DNA from: Streptomyces sp. DH24
GTDB lineage: Bacteria > Actinomycetota > Actinomycetes > Streptomycetales > Streptomycetaceae
Direction of reading: 5' to 3'
DNA length: 64,000 nucleotides
Assembly (NCBI RefSeq): GCF_029813775.1
Contig: NZ_JARVKW010000007.1
Coordinates: 62,001-126,000, forward strand
Part shown: piece by piece, positions 27,873 to 37,960 of the stretch
How positions within the stretch are numbered: the first letter of the stretch is position 1
How the letters are laid out: each line of letters starts with the position of its first letter
Position numbers and translations under genes: made by a program
Notes under the pieces: model-generated
Seen by the model: the letters and a program-made list of their open reading frames with translations, nothing else
Databases searched by the model: none
Told to the model about the DNA's origin: nothing

Positions 27873-28978
27873 GCTCGGGGCGGAATGCCGCACGGAGCAG
27901 CCCCGGGGAGCCCTGGGGCGGCGTACGCCCGTTCTCGGTCAAGACCAAGCTCGGTGCCCTCGTGGTCATCTCGGTGCTCATCACCACCGGTCTGATGATG
28001 ATCGCGATGCGCACCGAGACCGAGCTGCGCTTCATCACGGTCTTCTCGATGATCGCCACGCTGCTGATCACGCAGTTCGTGGCGCACTCCCTGACCTCGC
28101 CGCTGGACGAGATGAACGCGGTGGCCCGGTCCATCTCGCACGGCGACTACACGCGCCGGGTGCGCGAGAACCGCCGTGACGAGCTGGGCGACCTGGCCCA
28201 GACGATCAACCGCATGGCCGACGAGCTGGCCGCGCAGGACCGGCAGCGCAAGGAACTCGTGGCGAACGTCTCGCACGAGCTGCGCACCCCGATCGCGGGT
28301 CTGCGCGCGGTGCTGGAGAACATCGTCGACGGGGTCACGCAGGCCGACCCCGAAACCATGCGGACGGCCCTGAAGCAGACGGAGCGGCTCGGCCGGCTGG
28401 TCGAGACGCTGCTGGACCTGTCCCGGCTGGACAACGGCGTCGTCCCGCTCAAGCAGCGGCGCTTCGAGGTGTGGCCGTACCTGTCGGGCGTGCTGAAGGA
28501 GGCCAACATGGTCGCCTCGGCCCGCGCGGGCATGGCGTCCGGCTCCGGCAGCCACACCCGCACCGACGTCCATCTGCACCTCGACGTGTCCCCGCCGGAG
28601 CTGTCCGCGCACGCGGACCCCGAGCGCATCCACCAGGTCGTCGCCAACCTCATCGACAACGCGGTCAAGCACAGCCCGCCGCACGGCCGCGTGACGGTCC
28701 GGGCGCGGCGCGGGCCGCACCCGGAGTCGCTGGAGCTGGAGGTCCTGGACGAGGGGCCCGGCATCCCGCGGTCGGAGTGGCACCGCGTCTTCGAGCGGTT
28801 CAACCGCGGCAACGTGAGCCGGCCGCACGGTCCCGGCAGCGACGGCGGCACGGGACTCGGCCTGGCGATCGCCCGCTGGGCCGTCGATCTGCACGGCGGG
28901 CGGATCCGAGTGGCCGAATCCGAGCGCGGTTGCCGGATTCTTGTCACTCTTCCGGGACTGTCTTCCGTGCCGAGTTGA
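27869..28978 (+). CDS. sensor histidine kinase, partner of the preceding regulator
   Basis: A 369-residue membrane kinase with a very short outside loop: segment 1 about 29-48 (LGALVVISVLITTGLMMIAM) and segment 2 about 53-71 (RFITVFSMIATLLITQFV), with only a few residues between, then HAMP (SLTSPLDEMNAVARSISHGD), HisKA with phospho-His in LVANVSHELRTPIAGL, and the ATPase with N-box NLIDNAVKHSPP, G1 DEGPGIP and G2 GTGLGLAIARW. A short loop suggests it senses the membrane or its interior. ATG 27869 overlaps the regulator stop. Confidence 0.95.
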   Translation: MSSGRNAARSSPGEPWGGVRPFSVKTKLGALVVISVLITTGLMMIAMRTETELRFITVFSMIATLLITQFVAHSLTSPLDEMNAVARSISHGDYTRRVRENRRDELGDLAQTINRMADELAAQDRQRKELVANVSHELRTPIAGLRAVLENIVDGVTQADPETMRTALKQTERLGRLVETLLDLSRLDNGVVPLKQRRFEVWPYLSGVLKEANMVASARAGMASGSGSHTRTDVHLHLDVSPPELSAHADPERIHQVVANLIDNAVKHSPPHGRVTVRARRGPHPESLELEVLDEGPGIPRSEWHRVFERFNRGNVSRPHGPGSDGGTGLGLAIARWAVDLHGGRIRVAESERGCRILVTLPGLSSVPS

Positions 28979-29012
28979 CGTAAAGTTCGAGGCGGAGCCC
29001 CAAGATCCACCG

Positions 29013-29032
29013 GTGTCCGCGCTGACGGACAC
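29013..29032 (+). terminator. hairpin after the two-component genes
   Basis: GTGTCCG (29013-29019) and CGGACAC (29026-29032) form perfect 7-nt arms around a 6-nt loop, 35 nt past the kinase stop. Weak but well placed. Confidence 0.5.
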
Positions 29033-29179
29033 GTGTGATCAGGCACAGACCCGCCCCGTCCGGGCGCCGGGTGACGACGCCCCCTTCCCTGCCCAGGGGG
29101 AACCTCGCTTGTTTCCCGCCATTTCCGGCACCGAAACACGCTGTTCGATGTGATGTGCGCGACGATGGACCGGCCCGGC

Positions 29180-29209
29180 CTGACCTTCTCGGTCCGGGAG
29201 GCGTAGCCT
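29180..29209 (+). promoter_or_regulatory. candidate kgd promoter
   Basis: CTGACC (29180-29185), 18-bp spacer, TAGCCT (29204-29209), 51 nt before the GTG. Moderate matches. Confidence 0.4.
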
Positions 29210-29259
29210 TTATTTCCGCTGTCCATCACCTTGTGAAGCGGAAGAGGGCGGTTGCCGCC

Positions 29260-32200
29260 GTGTCGCCACAGTCCCCCAGTAACTCGAGCATCTCGACCGA
29301 CACCGACCAAGCGGGCAAGAACCCCGCTGCCGCGTTCGGTCCCAATGAGTGGCTCGTCGACGAGATCTATCAGCAGTACCTCCAGGACCCGAATTCGGTA
29401 GACCGCGCCTGGTGGGACTTCTTCGCCGACTACAAGCCGGGCGCCGCCGCGACCCCGGTCGCGGAGACCACCACGGCTCAGGCCCCGGCGCAGGCTCCGG
29501 CCGCACCGGCGGCCCAGCCCGCGGCTCCCGCCCAGCCCGCGGCTCCCGCCCAGGCTCCGGCCGCCCCCGCGGCGCCGCAGCCGGCGGCCGCCGCACCGGC
29601 CCAGCCCGCCGCACCGGCTCCGGCCGCCGCGGCTCCGGCGAAGGCCGCCGCCCCCGCCGCCAAGCCGGCCGCGAAGGCCGCGCCCGCCGCGGAGGCCCCG
29701 GCCGGCCGCGAGCAGGTCACGCTGCGCGGTCCCGCCGCCGCGGTCGCGAAGAACATGGACGCCTCGCTGGAGCTGCCCACGGCCACGTCCGTGCGCGCGG
29801 TCCCGGTGAAGCTGCTGTTCGACAACCGCATCGTCATCAACAACCACCTCAAGCGGGCCCGCGGCGGGAAGATCTCCTTCACGCACATCATCGGCTACGC
29901 GATGGTCCAGGCCATCAAGGCGATGCCGTCGATGAACTGGCACTACGCGAAGGTGGACGGCAAGCCCACCCTGGTCAAGCCGGACCACGTCAACCTCGGT
30001 CTGGCCATCGACCTGGTGAAGCCGAACGGCGACCGCCAGCTGGTCGTCGCGGCCATCAAGAAGGCCGAGACGCTGAACTTCTTCGAGTTCTGGCAGGCCT
30101 ACGAGGACATCGTCCGCCGCGCCCGCGAGGGCAAGCTGACGATGGACGACTTCTCCGGCGTGACGGTCTCCCTGACCAACCCCGGCGGCCTCGGCACCGT
30201 CCACTCCGTGCCGCGTCTGATGCCCGGCCAGTCGGTCATCATGGGCGTCGGCTCCATGGACTACCCGGCGGAGTTCCAGGGCACCAGCCAGGACACCCTG
30301 AACAAGCTCGGCGTCTCGAAGGTCATGACGCTCACGTCGACCTACGACCACCGGGTCATCCAGGGCGCCGCGTCCGGCGAGTTCCTGCGCCAGGTCGCCA
30401 ACCTGCTGCTCGGCGAGAGCGGCTTCTACGACGACATCTTCGAGTCGCTGCGCATCCCCTACGAGCCGGTCCGCTGGCTCAAGGACATCGACGCCAGCCA
30501 CGACGACGACGTCACGAAGGCCGCCCGCGTCTTCGACCTGATCCACTCCTACCGGGTCCGCGGCCACGTCATGGCCGACACCGACCCGCTGGAGTACACC
30601 CAGCGCAAGCACCCCGACCTGGACATCGTCGAGCACGGGCTCACGCTGTGGGACCTGGAGCGCGAGTTCGCCGTCGGCGGCTTCGCCGGCAAGTCGATGA
30701 TGAAGCTGCGCGACATCCTCGGCGTGCTGCGCGACTCGTACTGCCGCACCACCGGCATCGAGTTCATGCACATCCAGGACCCCAAGCAGCGCAAGTGGAT
30801 CCAGGACCGGGTGGAGCGCCCGCACTCCAAGCCGGAGCGCGAGGAGCAGTTGCGCATCCTGCGCCGCCTGAACGCCGCCGAGGCGTTCGAGACCTTCCTG
30901 CAGACGAAGTACGTCGGCCAGAAGCGCTTCTCGCTGGAGGGCGGCGAGTCCGTCATCCCGCTGCTGGACGCGGTCCTGGACTCGGCCGCCGAGTCCCGCC
31001 TGGACGAGGTCGTCGTCGGCATGGCCCACCGCGGCCGGCTGAACGTGCTCGCGAACATCGTCGGCAAGTCGTACGCGCAGATCTTCCGCGAGTTCGAGGG
31101 CAACCTCGACCCGAAGTCGATGCACGGCTCCGGCGACGTGAAGTACCACCTGGGCGCGGAGGGCACCTTCACGGGCCTGGACGGCGAGCAGATCAAGGTC
31201 TCGCTGGTCGCGAACCCCTCGCACCTCGAAGCCGTCGACCCGGTCCTGGAGGGCGTCGCCCGCGCCAAGCAGGACATCATCGGCAAGGGCGGCACGGACT
31301 TCACGGTCCTGCCCATCGCGATCCACGGCGACGCGGCCTTCGCCGGGCAGGGCGTGGTGGCCGAGACCCTGAACATGTCGCAGCTGCGCGGCTACCGCAC
31401 CGGCGGCACGGTCCACATCGTCATCAACAACCAGGTCGGCTTCACCGCGGCCCCCGAGTCCTCGCGTTCCTCCATGTACGCGACGGACGTGGCCCGCATG
31501 ATCGAGGCGCCGATCTTCCACGTGAACGGCGACGACCCGGAGGCCGTGGTCCGCGTCGCGCGGCTGGCCTTCGAGTTCCGCCAGGCGTTCAACAAGGACG
31601 TGGTGATCGACCTCATCTGCTACCGCCGCCGCGGTCACAACGAGTCGGACAACCCGGCCTTCACGCAGCCGCTGATGTACGACCTGATCGACAAGAAGCG
31701 CTCGGTGCGCAAGCTGTACACCGAGTCCCTCATCGGTCGCGGCGACATCACCCTGGAAGAGGCCGAGCAGGCCCTGCAGGACTACCAGGGGCAGCTGGAG
31801 AAGGTCTTCACGGAGGTCCGCGAGGCCACCTCGCAGCCGGCGGCCGCCGAGCCGTCCGACCCGCAGGCCGAGTTCCCGGTCGCCGTGAACACCGCGGTGA
31901 CCACGGAGACCGTCAAGCGGATCGCCGAGTCCCAGGTCAACATCCCCGACCACATCACCGTCCACCCGCGTCTGCTGCCGCAGCTGCAGCGCCGGGCGTC
32001 GATGGTCGAGGACGGCACGATCGACTGGGGCATGGGCGAGACCCTCGCCATCGGCTCGCTGCTCCTGGAGAACGTCCCGGTCCGCCTCGCGGGCCAGGAC
32101 TCGCAGCGCGGCACCTTCGGCCAGCGTCACGCGGTCATCATCGACCGCAACACGGGCGAGGAGTACACGCCGCTGCAGTACCTCTCCGAGGACCAGTCGC

Positions 32201-33069
32201 GTCTCAACGTCTACAACTCCCTCCTCTCCGAGTACGCGGCGATGGGCTTCGAGTACGGCTACTCGCTGGCCCGCCCGGACGCGCTCGTGATGTGGGAGGC
32301 GCAGTTCGGTGACTTCGTCAACGGCGCGCAGACGGTCGTCGACGAGTTCATCTCCTCGGCCGAGCAGAAGTGGGCGCAGACCTCCGGCGTCGTCCTGCTC
32401 CTGCCGCACGGCTACGAGGGCCAGGGCCCGGACCACTCGTCCGCCCGCCCGGAGCGCTTCCTCCAGCTGTGCGCGCAGAACAACATGACGGTCGCCATGC
32501 CGACGTCCCCGTCGAACTACTTCCACCTCCTGCGGTGGCAGGTGCACAACCCGCACCACAAGCCGCTGGTCGTCTTCACGCCGAAGTCGATGCTGCGCCT
32601 GAAGGCCGCGGCCTCGAAGGCGGAGGAGTTCACGACGGGCGGGTTCCGCCCCGTCATCGGCGACGCGTCCGTGGACCCGGCCGCCGTCCGCAAGGTCGTC
32701 TTCTGCGCCGGCAAGGTCTACTACGACCTGGACGCCGAGCGGAAGAAGCGCGGCGTGACGGACACGGCGATCATCCGCATCGAGCGCCTGTACCCGATCC
32801 CGGGTGCCGAGCTCCAGGCGGAGATCGCCAAGTACCCGAACGTCGAGAAGTACCTGTGGGCCCAGGAGGAGCCGGCGAACCAGGGTGCCTGGCCGTTCAT
32901 CGCGCTCAACCTGATCGACCACCTGGACCTGGCGGTCGGCGCGGACATCCCGCCCGGCGAGCGCCTGCGCCGCATCTCCCGCCCGCACTCGTCGTCCCCG
33001 GCGGTCGGCTCGGCGAAGCGGCACCAGGCGGAGCAGGAACAGCTGGTGCACGAGGTGTTCGAGGCGTGA
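29260..33069 (+). CDS. kgd: 2-oxoglutarate decarboxylase/dehydrogenase fused E1-E2 (Kgd)
   Basis: A 1269-residue actinobacterial enzyme of the TCA cycle that decarboxylates 2-oxoglutarate and passes the product to CoA or releases succinic semialdehyde. Order: E1 N-terminal motif ([20 protein letters not shown]), Ala/Pro-rich linker (about 65-140), acyltransferase catalytic domain (about 155-375; active-site Asp/His in [15 protein letters not shown]), then the thiamin-diphosphate E1 (about 430-1269): [28 protein letters not shown] (Mg/ThDP), [13 protein letters not shown] and [17 protein letters not shown]. Start GTG 29260 matches the known N-terminus [10 protein letters not shown] of relatives; GAGGG lies about 12 nt upstream. 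No lipoyl domain is present, as is usual for this fusion. Confidence 0.97.
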   Translation: MSPQSPSNSSISTDTDQAGKNPAAAFGPNEWLVDEIYQQYLQDPNSVDRAWWDFFADYKPGAAATPVAETTTAQAPAQAPAAPAAQPAAPAQPAAPAQAPAAPAAPQPAAAAPAQPAAPAPAAAAPAKAAAPAAKPAAKAAPAAEAPAGREQVTLRGPAAAVAKNMDASLELPTATSVRAVPVKLLFDNRIVINNHLKRARGGKISFTHIIGYAMVQAIKAMPSMNWHYAKVDGKPTLVKPDHVNLGLAIDLVKPNGDRQLVVAAIKKAETLNFFEFWQAYEDIVRRAREGKLTMDDFSGVTVSLTNPGGLGTVHSVPRLMPGQSVIMGVGSMDYPAEFQGTSQDTLNKLGVSKVMTLTSTYDHRVIQGAASGEFLRQVANLLLGESGFYDDIFESLRIPYEPVRWLKDIDASHDDDVTKAARVFDLIHSYRVRGHVMADTDPLEYTQRKHPDLDIVEHGLTLWDLEREFAVGGFAGKSMMKLRDILGVLRDSYCRTTGIEFMHIQDPKQRKWIQDRVERPHSKPEREEQLRILRRLNAAEAFETFLQTKYVGQKRFSLEGGESVIPLLDAVLDSAAESRLDEVVVGMAHRGRLNVLANIVGKSYAQIFREFEGNLDPKSMHGSGDVKYHLGAEGTFTGLDGEQIKVSLVANPSHLEAVDPVLEGVARAKQDIIGKGGTDFTVLPIAIHGDAAFAGQGVVAETLNMSQLRGYRTGGTVHIVINNQVGFTAAPESSRSSMYATDVARMIEAPIFHVNGDDPEAVVRVARLAFEFRQAFNKDVVIDLICYRRRGHNESDNPAFTQPLMYDLIDKKRSVRKLYTESLIGRGDITLEEAEQALQDYQGQLEKVFTEVREATSQPAAAEPSDPQAEFPVAVNTAVTTETVKRIAESQVNIPDHITVHPRLLPQLQRRASMVEDGTIDWGMGETLAIGSLLLENVPVRLAGQDSQRGTFGQRHAVIIDRNTGEEYTPLQYLSEDQSRLNVYNSLLSEYAAMGFEYGYSLARPDALVMWEAQFGDFVNGAQTVVDEFISSAEQKWAQTSGVVLLLPHGYEGQGPDHSSARPERFLQLCAQNNMTVAMPTSPSNYFHLLRWQVHNPHHKPLVVFTPKSMLRLKAAASKAEEFTTGGFRPVIGDASVDPAAVRKVVFCAGKVYYDLDAERKKRGVTDTAIIRIERLYPIPGAELQAEIAKYPNVEKYLWAQEEPANQGAWPFIALNLIDHLDLAVGADIPPGERLRRISRPHSSSPAVGSAKRHQAEQEQLVHEVFEA

Positions 33070-33095
33070 ACCGCTGACCTCGCCCGAGGGCAGCA

Positions 33096-33163
33096 CCGCA
33101 GGGCCCGGCCCGGAGTCTCTCCGGCGCCGGGCCCTGCGGCGTTCCGCCGCCGCAGGGCCCGGC
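33096..33163. terminator. three-armed terminator between kgd and fxsT-1
   Basis: CCGCAGGGCCCGGC at 33096-33109 and again at 33150-33163, with the complement GCCGGGCCCTGCGG at 33126-33139. The middle arm can pair with either side one, so it can end kgd (plus strand) and fxsT-1 (minus strand, ending at 33180). Confidence 0.8.
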
Positions 33164-33179
33164 CGGGCGCCCCGGCGCG

Positions 33180-36100
33180 TCAGGTGTTCTGCGGTTCGAA
33201 GTCCCAGTGGGGGCGGTGGCGGGCGCGGGCGGCGACGGTGAGCGGGTGCCGTGCGCCGAGGGTGGCGTCCAGGGCTGCCAGCGCCCGCCGCTCGACCCCG
33301 TCGGCCTCGGTACGGCGTCCCAGGGCGCGCAGATCGGCCGCGAGGGACACCAGCGCGGACAGGGTGAGCGGGTGGGCGGGGCCGAGCACGCGGGCGGCGC
33401 GGTCGGCCGTGTCCCGGCCGAGGTCGGCGGCATGGCCCGGGTCGCCGACGAGGGCGCGCAGCGCGGCGGCGTTGAGGGCGCAGCCGAGGGTCCAGGGGTG
33501 GTTCTCCCCCACGGTGTCCGTCATCTCGTCGAGGGCCTGCTCCACGAGGGCGTGGCCCTGCTGCCGTTCGCCGGCGTCGCGCAGGATCAGCGCCTGGTTG
33601 GCGCGTACGCCGGCGATGAACGGGTGCTTGTCGGGGAACATCACCTCGTACCGCGCGACGACGGACTCGCTGAGTTCCCGTGCCCGGCCGAGGTCGCCGT
33701 GCGCCCGGTCGAAGCAGCTCTGCCCCGCGGCGAAGATCAGGGTCAGGGGGTCGTGCTCGCCCAGGACCCGTTCGCACCGCTCCAGCGCGCGGGAGAAGTG
33801 GTGGGCCGCGCTGCCGAGGTCGCCCACGGCGTAAAGGCACAGCGCGAGGTTGTGCTCGGCGCGCAGGGCCTGGGTGCTGTTGCCGCCCAGCGCCTCGTGA
33901 CCGGCGAGCAGGTTCCTCGCCTGCACCGCCTCGGCCTCGGCGTAGCGGCCGAGCAGCCGCAGGTCGACGGCGTACGCGATCTCCGAGCCGAGTGTCCACG
34001 GGTGCCGGTCCCCCAGCAGACCGCGGCGTGCCTCCAGGGTGCGCAGGTCGACGTCCCGGGCGTCCTCGTAGCGGCCGAGCAGCCGCAGGGAGACGGCCAC
34101 GTTGTTCTGCGCGTTGAGGGTGCGGGTGTCCTGGTCCCCGAGGAGCTCGCGGTAGGTGGCCAGGACCCGCCGCGACATCTCCAGCGCCTCCGCGTAGTGG
34201 CCGAGGCCGCGCAGGTCCGCGGCCAGACCGCCGAGGGCGCGCAGGAGGTCGGGGTCGCGTTCCCCGCGCTGTTCGAGGTGGCGGACGGCGGCCCGCTCGA
34301 TCTGCAGGGTGCGCTGGTAGTCGCCGGCCGCGCGCAGCAGGTTGGCGTAGTGGTAGGTCAGTTCCCAGATGAGCGGGTGGCTCTCGGCGAGCAGCTGCCG
34401 CCAGGCGCGCATGGCGCGGCGGCCGAGCTTGACGCCCGCCGCGTACTCGCCCGAGAGGTACATGTAGCGCAGGCAGTCGAGGACGAGGGTCTGGACGGCC
34501 GGGTCGGTGCCGGCGAGGACGTCGGCGTACTTCAGGTGCGGCACGATCTCCGCGTAGTCGGGCCACCGGTCGGGGTCCGCGGGCCTGCCCGGGGCCGCCG
34601 CCGCCAGCGCCCGCCGCACCACGTCGATGAGTTCCTCCCGCTGGGCCTCCGGGATGTCGCGGTGCACGATCTGGTGGACCGCGCGGTGCAGGTAGAAGGT
34701 CTCGCGCGCGTCGTCCGCCTCGTGCGGCTCGACCCGGACGACGGAGTAGCGGCGCAGTTGGTCGACCGCCCTGTCCCACAGCCGGGCGTCGCTCAGCAGT
34801 TCCGCCAGGGCGCGCGGCAGCCCGTCGAGGGGCATGTCCCTGAGCAGGTGCACGGGGATGGAACCGGGCGCGAAGAAGGTGCACAGCCGCAGCAGTTCCA
34901 CGGACTCCGGGACGGTCTCGCGCAGTTGGTTGAGCAGCATCGACCAGGCGGTCCGGAAGGCGATCGGGAAGTCCGGGGACACCTTCACCACATGGCTGTC
35001 GATGCCGCCCTCCAGCAGGGCGATGTACTCCTCCACCGACAGGTGGGAGTCGTTGAGCCAGCCCGCCGTCTGGTCGAGCAGCAGCGGCAGGTCCTCCAGC
35101 AGCTCCGCCAGCTGGTCCGCCTCCGCCTCGGTCACGCGGGGGGCGCGGCGCCGGATGAAGGCCACCGACTCGTCGCGGGCGTAGACGGGCACTTCGAGCA
35201 GGGTGCTGTCGCGCTCGCCCCACTCCGGGTTCCGGGACGTGACGACGACGTGCCCGGGGCCCGTCGGGACGAGGTCCCAGATCTGGCCGGGTTCGTCGGC
35301 GCCGTCCAGGATCAGCAGCCACCGCGAGTAGGGGTCGCCGCGCCGCAGGGAGTCGCGTACCGCGCGCAGCCGTTCGCCGTACTCCCGGCCGGTCTGCAGC
35401 CCGAGTTTCGGGGCGAGTTCGGCCAGCTGGCGGCGGTAGGTGACCCGTTTCTCCGCGTTCACCCACCACACCACGTCGTACTCGGAACCGAACCGGTGGG
35501 CGTACTCGGCGGCCAGCTGCGTCTTGCCCACCCCCGACATGCCGTACAGGGTGATGACGCCCGCGCCCGGCTCCGCCGCCTGCAGCAGGCCGTAGGCCTC
35601 GTTCAGCAGCGCCTCGCGGCCGGTGAAGCGGGTGTTGCGGCGCGGTACGGAGCCCCACACGTCGGGCAGGGCGGCCGGGTACCGGGGCCCGCGGGACTCC
35701 GCCGGGGTCTCGGGCAGCGGGTCCGACGGCAGGTCCAGCCGGTCCAGCAGGCGCCGCTCCGCCTCTTCCGCGCCCACGCTGGTCAGGTCCACGGGCGCGA
35801 GGACGGCGGCGGCCGACGGCACGGCCGCGGTGGTCACGGACACGGCCGCGAACCGGGACGGGTCGGGGGCGACGACCTCGCGCAGGGCCGCGTTCCACTC
35901 CTCCTGGGTACGGGGGCCGAGGGGGAAGTACCGCTCGCTGAGCACGATCAGGACGCGGCCCTCGGCGAGCCTCAGATCGCGCAGCAGGTCCGCCGGCGGC
36001 ACATCGGCCGAGGGCTCCCACGGCGCGTACCGCACCGGTACCCCGCGCCGCTCCAGACGGCTGCCGATCCAGACGGCCCACGCCCGGTTGAAGCCGGTGA

Positions 36101-36644
36101 AGCTGACCGTCACCGTCGGCCGGCCGGGCTCCGGGGTGGGGCGGACCGGTTGGCGGCGGGTGCGGGACCCGTCGCTGCCGGGGCGCAGCACGGGCGGTCT
36201 GGGCATGTCCTCGACGGGGCCGGCCGGCTGCCGGTCCCGGTCCGGGGCGCGCTCCCCGTCGCGTATGTGCGACCGCAGCTCCGCCTTGCGGACGGGCACG
36301 CCCCACTGGTTGCTGACCGTCAGCCACAGCGACGCCGGTCCGGTCCCGGCGCCCGCGGACACCCGGAACCGCGCGGGTCCGTAGGTGCCGCCGAAGCGGT
36401 GCAGGACGACGCTCGGTTCGCCGAGGGCCGCGCAGGAGAAGTGCGGTGCGCCGTCCAGGGCGACGGTGAAGGTGAACTCCTCGGTGCCGTACGGCCATTC
36501 GGCCAGGGTGCCGTCCGGGGCCGGGAGCGGGCCGCGCAGGTCGACGGTGACGAGGTAGTCGCATCCCGCGTCCGCCTGCCGGGGCCAGGCCACGACCGGC
36601 TCGATGAGCAGCGGGTGCCCGGGAGGCCGCTCGGCACCGCTCAC
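33180..36644 (-). CDS. fxsT: FxsT-1: extra N-terminal beta domain, TIR-like, NB-ARC, TPR protein
   Basis: An 1154-residue intracellular STAND protein. Residues about 10-115 look like a beta-sandwich not present in FxsT-2 (CDYLVTVDLRG, EFTFTVALDGAPHF, SLWLTVSNQWG). About 170-295 is a TIR/SEFIR-like domain (FTGFNRAWAVWIGSRLERRG, then ILIVLSERYFPLGPRTQEEW). NB-ARC: GMSGVGKT (Lys374), then WLLILDGADEPG (Walker B), then VVTSRNPEWG (sensor). From about 700 to 1120 are tandem TPRs (NAQNNVAVSLRLLGRYED type). The C-terminus is HWDFEPQNT. It ends cassette B; its GTG overlaps the CHAT stop by 4 nt. NAD-type effector action of the TIR is not shown; it may only signal. Confidence 0.88.
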   Translation of the reverse strand: MSGAERPPGHPLLIEPVVAWPRQADAGCDYLVTVDLRGPLPAPDGTLAEWPYGTEEFTFTVALDGAPHFSCAALGEPSVVLHRFGGTYGPARFRVSAGAGTGPASLWLTVSNQWGVPVRKAELRSHIRDGERAPDRDRQPAGPVEDMPRPPVLRPGSDGSRTRRQPVRPTPEPGRPTVTVSFTGFNRAWAVWIGSRLERRGVPVRYAPWEPSADVPPADLLRDLRLAEGRVLIVLSERYFPLGPRTQEEWNAALREVVAPDPSRFAAVSVTTAAVPSAAAVLAPVDLTSVGAEEAERRLLDRLDLPSDPLPETPAESRGPRYPAALPDVWGSVPRRNTRFTGREALLNEAYGLLQAAEPGAGVITLYGMSGVGKTQLAAEYAHRFGSEYDVVWWVNAEKRVTYRRQLAELAPKLGLQTGREYGERLRAVRDSLRRGDPYSRWLLILDGADEPGQIWDLVPTGPGHVVVTSRNPEWGERDSTLLEVPVYARDESVAFIRRRAPRVTEAEADQLAELLEDLPLLLDQTAGWLNDSHLSVEEYIALLEGGIDSHVVKVSPDFPIAFRTAWSMLLNQLRETVPESVELLRLCTFFAPGSIPVHLLRDMPLDGLPRALAELLSDARLWDRAVDQLRRYSVVRVEPHEADDARETFYLHRAVHQIVHRDIPEAQREELIDVVRRALAAAAPGRPADPDRWPDYAEIVPHLKYADVLAGTDPAVQTLVLDCLRYMYLSGEYAAGVKLGRRAMRAWRQLLAESHPLIWELTYHYANLLRAAGDYQRTLQIERAAVRHLEQRGERDPDLLRALGGLAADLRGLGHYAEALEMSRRVLATYRELLGDQDTRTLNAQNNVAVSLRLLGRYEDARDVDLRTLEARRGLLGDRHPWTLGSEIAYAVDLRLLGRYAEAEAVQARNLLAGHEALGGNSTQALRAEHNLALCLYAVGDLGSAAHHFSRALERCERVLGEHDPLTLIFAAGQSCFDRAHGDLGRARELSESVVARYEVMFPDKHPFIAGVRANQALILRDAGERQQGHALVEQALDEMTDTVGENHPWTLGCALNAAALRALVGDPGHAADLGRDTADRAARVLGPAHPLTLSALVSLAADLRALGRRTEADGVERRALAALDATLGARHPLTVAARARHRPHWDFEPQNT

Positions 36645-37960
36645 CGCTCACTCCCCCCTCCGGCGCCGCGGCCGTCCGCCGCGGTGAGCCGCAGCGTGGT
36701 CTGCGGATGCCCGTAGTAGTGGAACATGAAGGCGTACAGGAGCCGCAGGACGCGTTTCTGGCCGGCGCTGTCGACCTGTCCGTCGTCGTCGCGGACGCTC
36801 GGGACGGCCGCCAGTGAGCCGAACTCCTCCAGCGCCCGCGCCCGGAAGGCCCGCAGCGTCTGCGGGACGGGGCGGTGCGGATGCTCGGCGACCTCGCGCA
36901 CCAGCCGCCGCACCAGCCTGCGGGCCTCCTGGTCGCCGACCTTCCCGGAGGTGACGATGCAGCCGCCCGCCCCCTTGCGCAGGAACAGTTCGGCGAATCC
37001 GCGCAGCGCCTCCTCGCCCTGCGCCCGGTTGTCCACGAACCGCCCGGAGTCGCAGGCGTTGAGGCAGACCAGTGAACGGTCGCGGCGCAGGACCGCCATC
37101 GGCTCGCCGTTCAGCTCGGCCCAGGTCCGGCCGCCCAGGCTGAGGCGCGGGACGGTGTCGCCGTACGTGCCGTGACAGCCGAGGTAGACCAGGCCGGTGC
37201 GGTCCGTGTGGGTGTCGAGGTCGCGCAGGAACGGCGTCATGCGCCGGTGCAGCCGGTGGGTGTACGGGGCGAAGACCCGGCCGTCGTCCGTCATGTCCTG
37301 GTGGAGGTAGCCGAGGACCCGGCCCTGGCAGTCGCCGGTCTCCCGGGGCAGCCCCTGGCCCGCGTCGTGCACGGTGGTCCAGCGGGACACCACGGTCAGG
37401 GCGCCGAGCGGGCCGCCCTCCAGCTTGTACCGGGCGTCGCCGGGCAGCCAGAACAGCTCCCAGGGCAGGTCGTACCCGGTGTCGTCCCACACGACGAGGC
37501 GCAGGCAGTCGCCGTGCCGGGCGCGGATGCGGTTGAGCCAGCCGGTGAGTTCGGGCTGGTTGCCGGACCACAGCCGGATGCCGCGCAGCACCTCGGAGGG
37601 GTACTCCCCGCCGTCCTGCCGCAGGTTGGCGAGGCTGACCGCGGGGGCGGTGAGGCGGGTGGGTCCGGGCGCGCAGGTCACCGACAGGTCGCCGCACCAG
37701 CCGTGCAGCCGGTAGCCCTGCCGTCCGTCGGCGCCCTCGCTGCGCAGCACGTGGAGCACGGCGAAGCCGTCCTCCAGGCGGGCGCCGGGGTGCGCGTCGG
37801 TGCCGCCGAGCCCGGCGGGCGGCTCCTGCGCCCGGCGCAGATGGGACACGGGGGCGGCCGGCCGGCGCGTCACCGCCTTCAGCCCGGGCAGGGAGGCACG
37901 GCGCACGACGGTGCCGGCTCCCGTCAGCCAGCGCGGCCCCCGCTGCGGCTCACCGCCCAC
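36641..37960 (-). CDS. CHAT-domain (caspase-like) protease
   Basis: A 439-residue protein. The C-terminal half is a CHAT peptidase: His263 in VYLGCHGTYGD and Cys303 in LVCLNACDSG, in the usual order and spacing, followed by GGCIVTSGKVGD. The first half (about 1-160) is a beta-rich region with DLPWELFWLP, the sequence common in CHAT proteins. CHAT enzymes are cysteine proteases of the caspase/separase clan and are the killing enzyme in several bacterial conflict systems. GTG 37960 has GGGAGG 8 nt upstream and lies within the last codons of the vWA gene; the 3' end overlaps fxsT-1 by 4 nt. In cassette B it takes the place of the trypsin-VMAP protein in cassette A. Confidence 0.9.
   Translation of the reverse strand: MGGEPQRGPRWLTGAGTVVRRASLPGLKAVTRRPAAPVSHLRRAQEPPAGLGGTDAHPGARLEDGFAVLHVLRSEGADGRQGYRLHGWCGDLSVTCAPGPTRLTAPAVSLANLRQDGGEYPSEVLRGIRLWSGNQPELTGWLNRIRARHGDCLRLVVWDDTGYDLPWELFWLPGDARYKLEGGPLGALTVVSRWTTVHDAGQGLPRETGDCQGRVLGYLHQDMTDDGRVFAPYTHRLHRRMTPFLRDLDTHTDRTGLVYLGCHGTYGDTVPRLSLGGRTWAELNGEPMAVLRRDRSLVCLNACDSGRFVDNRAQGEEALRGFAELFLRKGAGGCIVTSGKVGDQEARRLVRRLVREVAEHPHRPVPQTLRAFRARALEEFGSLAAVPSVRDDDGQVDSAGQKRVLRLLYAFMFHYYGHPQTTLRLTAADGRGAGGGSER

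Noticed and set aside
28147..36651. A single open frame of more than 2800 codons on the minus strand, opposite kgd and through fxsT-1
   Set aside because: Its product is Arg/Pro/Ala-rich without domains; it is the usual open antisense frame of GC-rich Streptomyces DNA. kgd on the plus strand and fxsT-1 in another frame explain the region.
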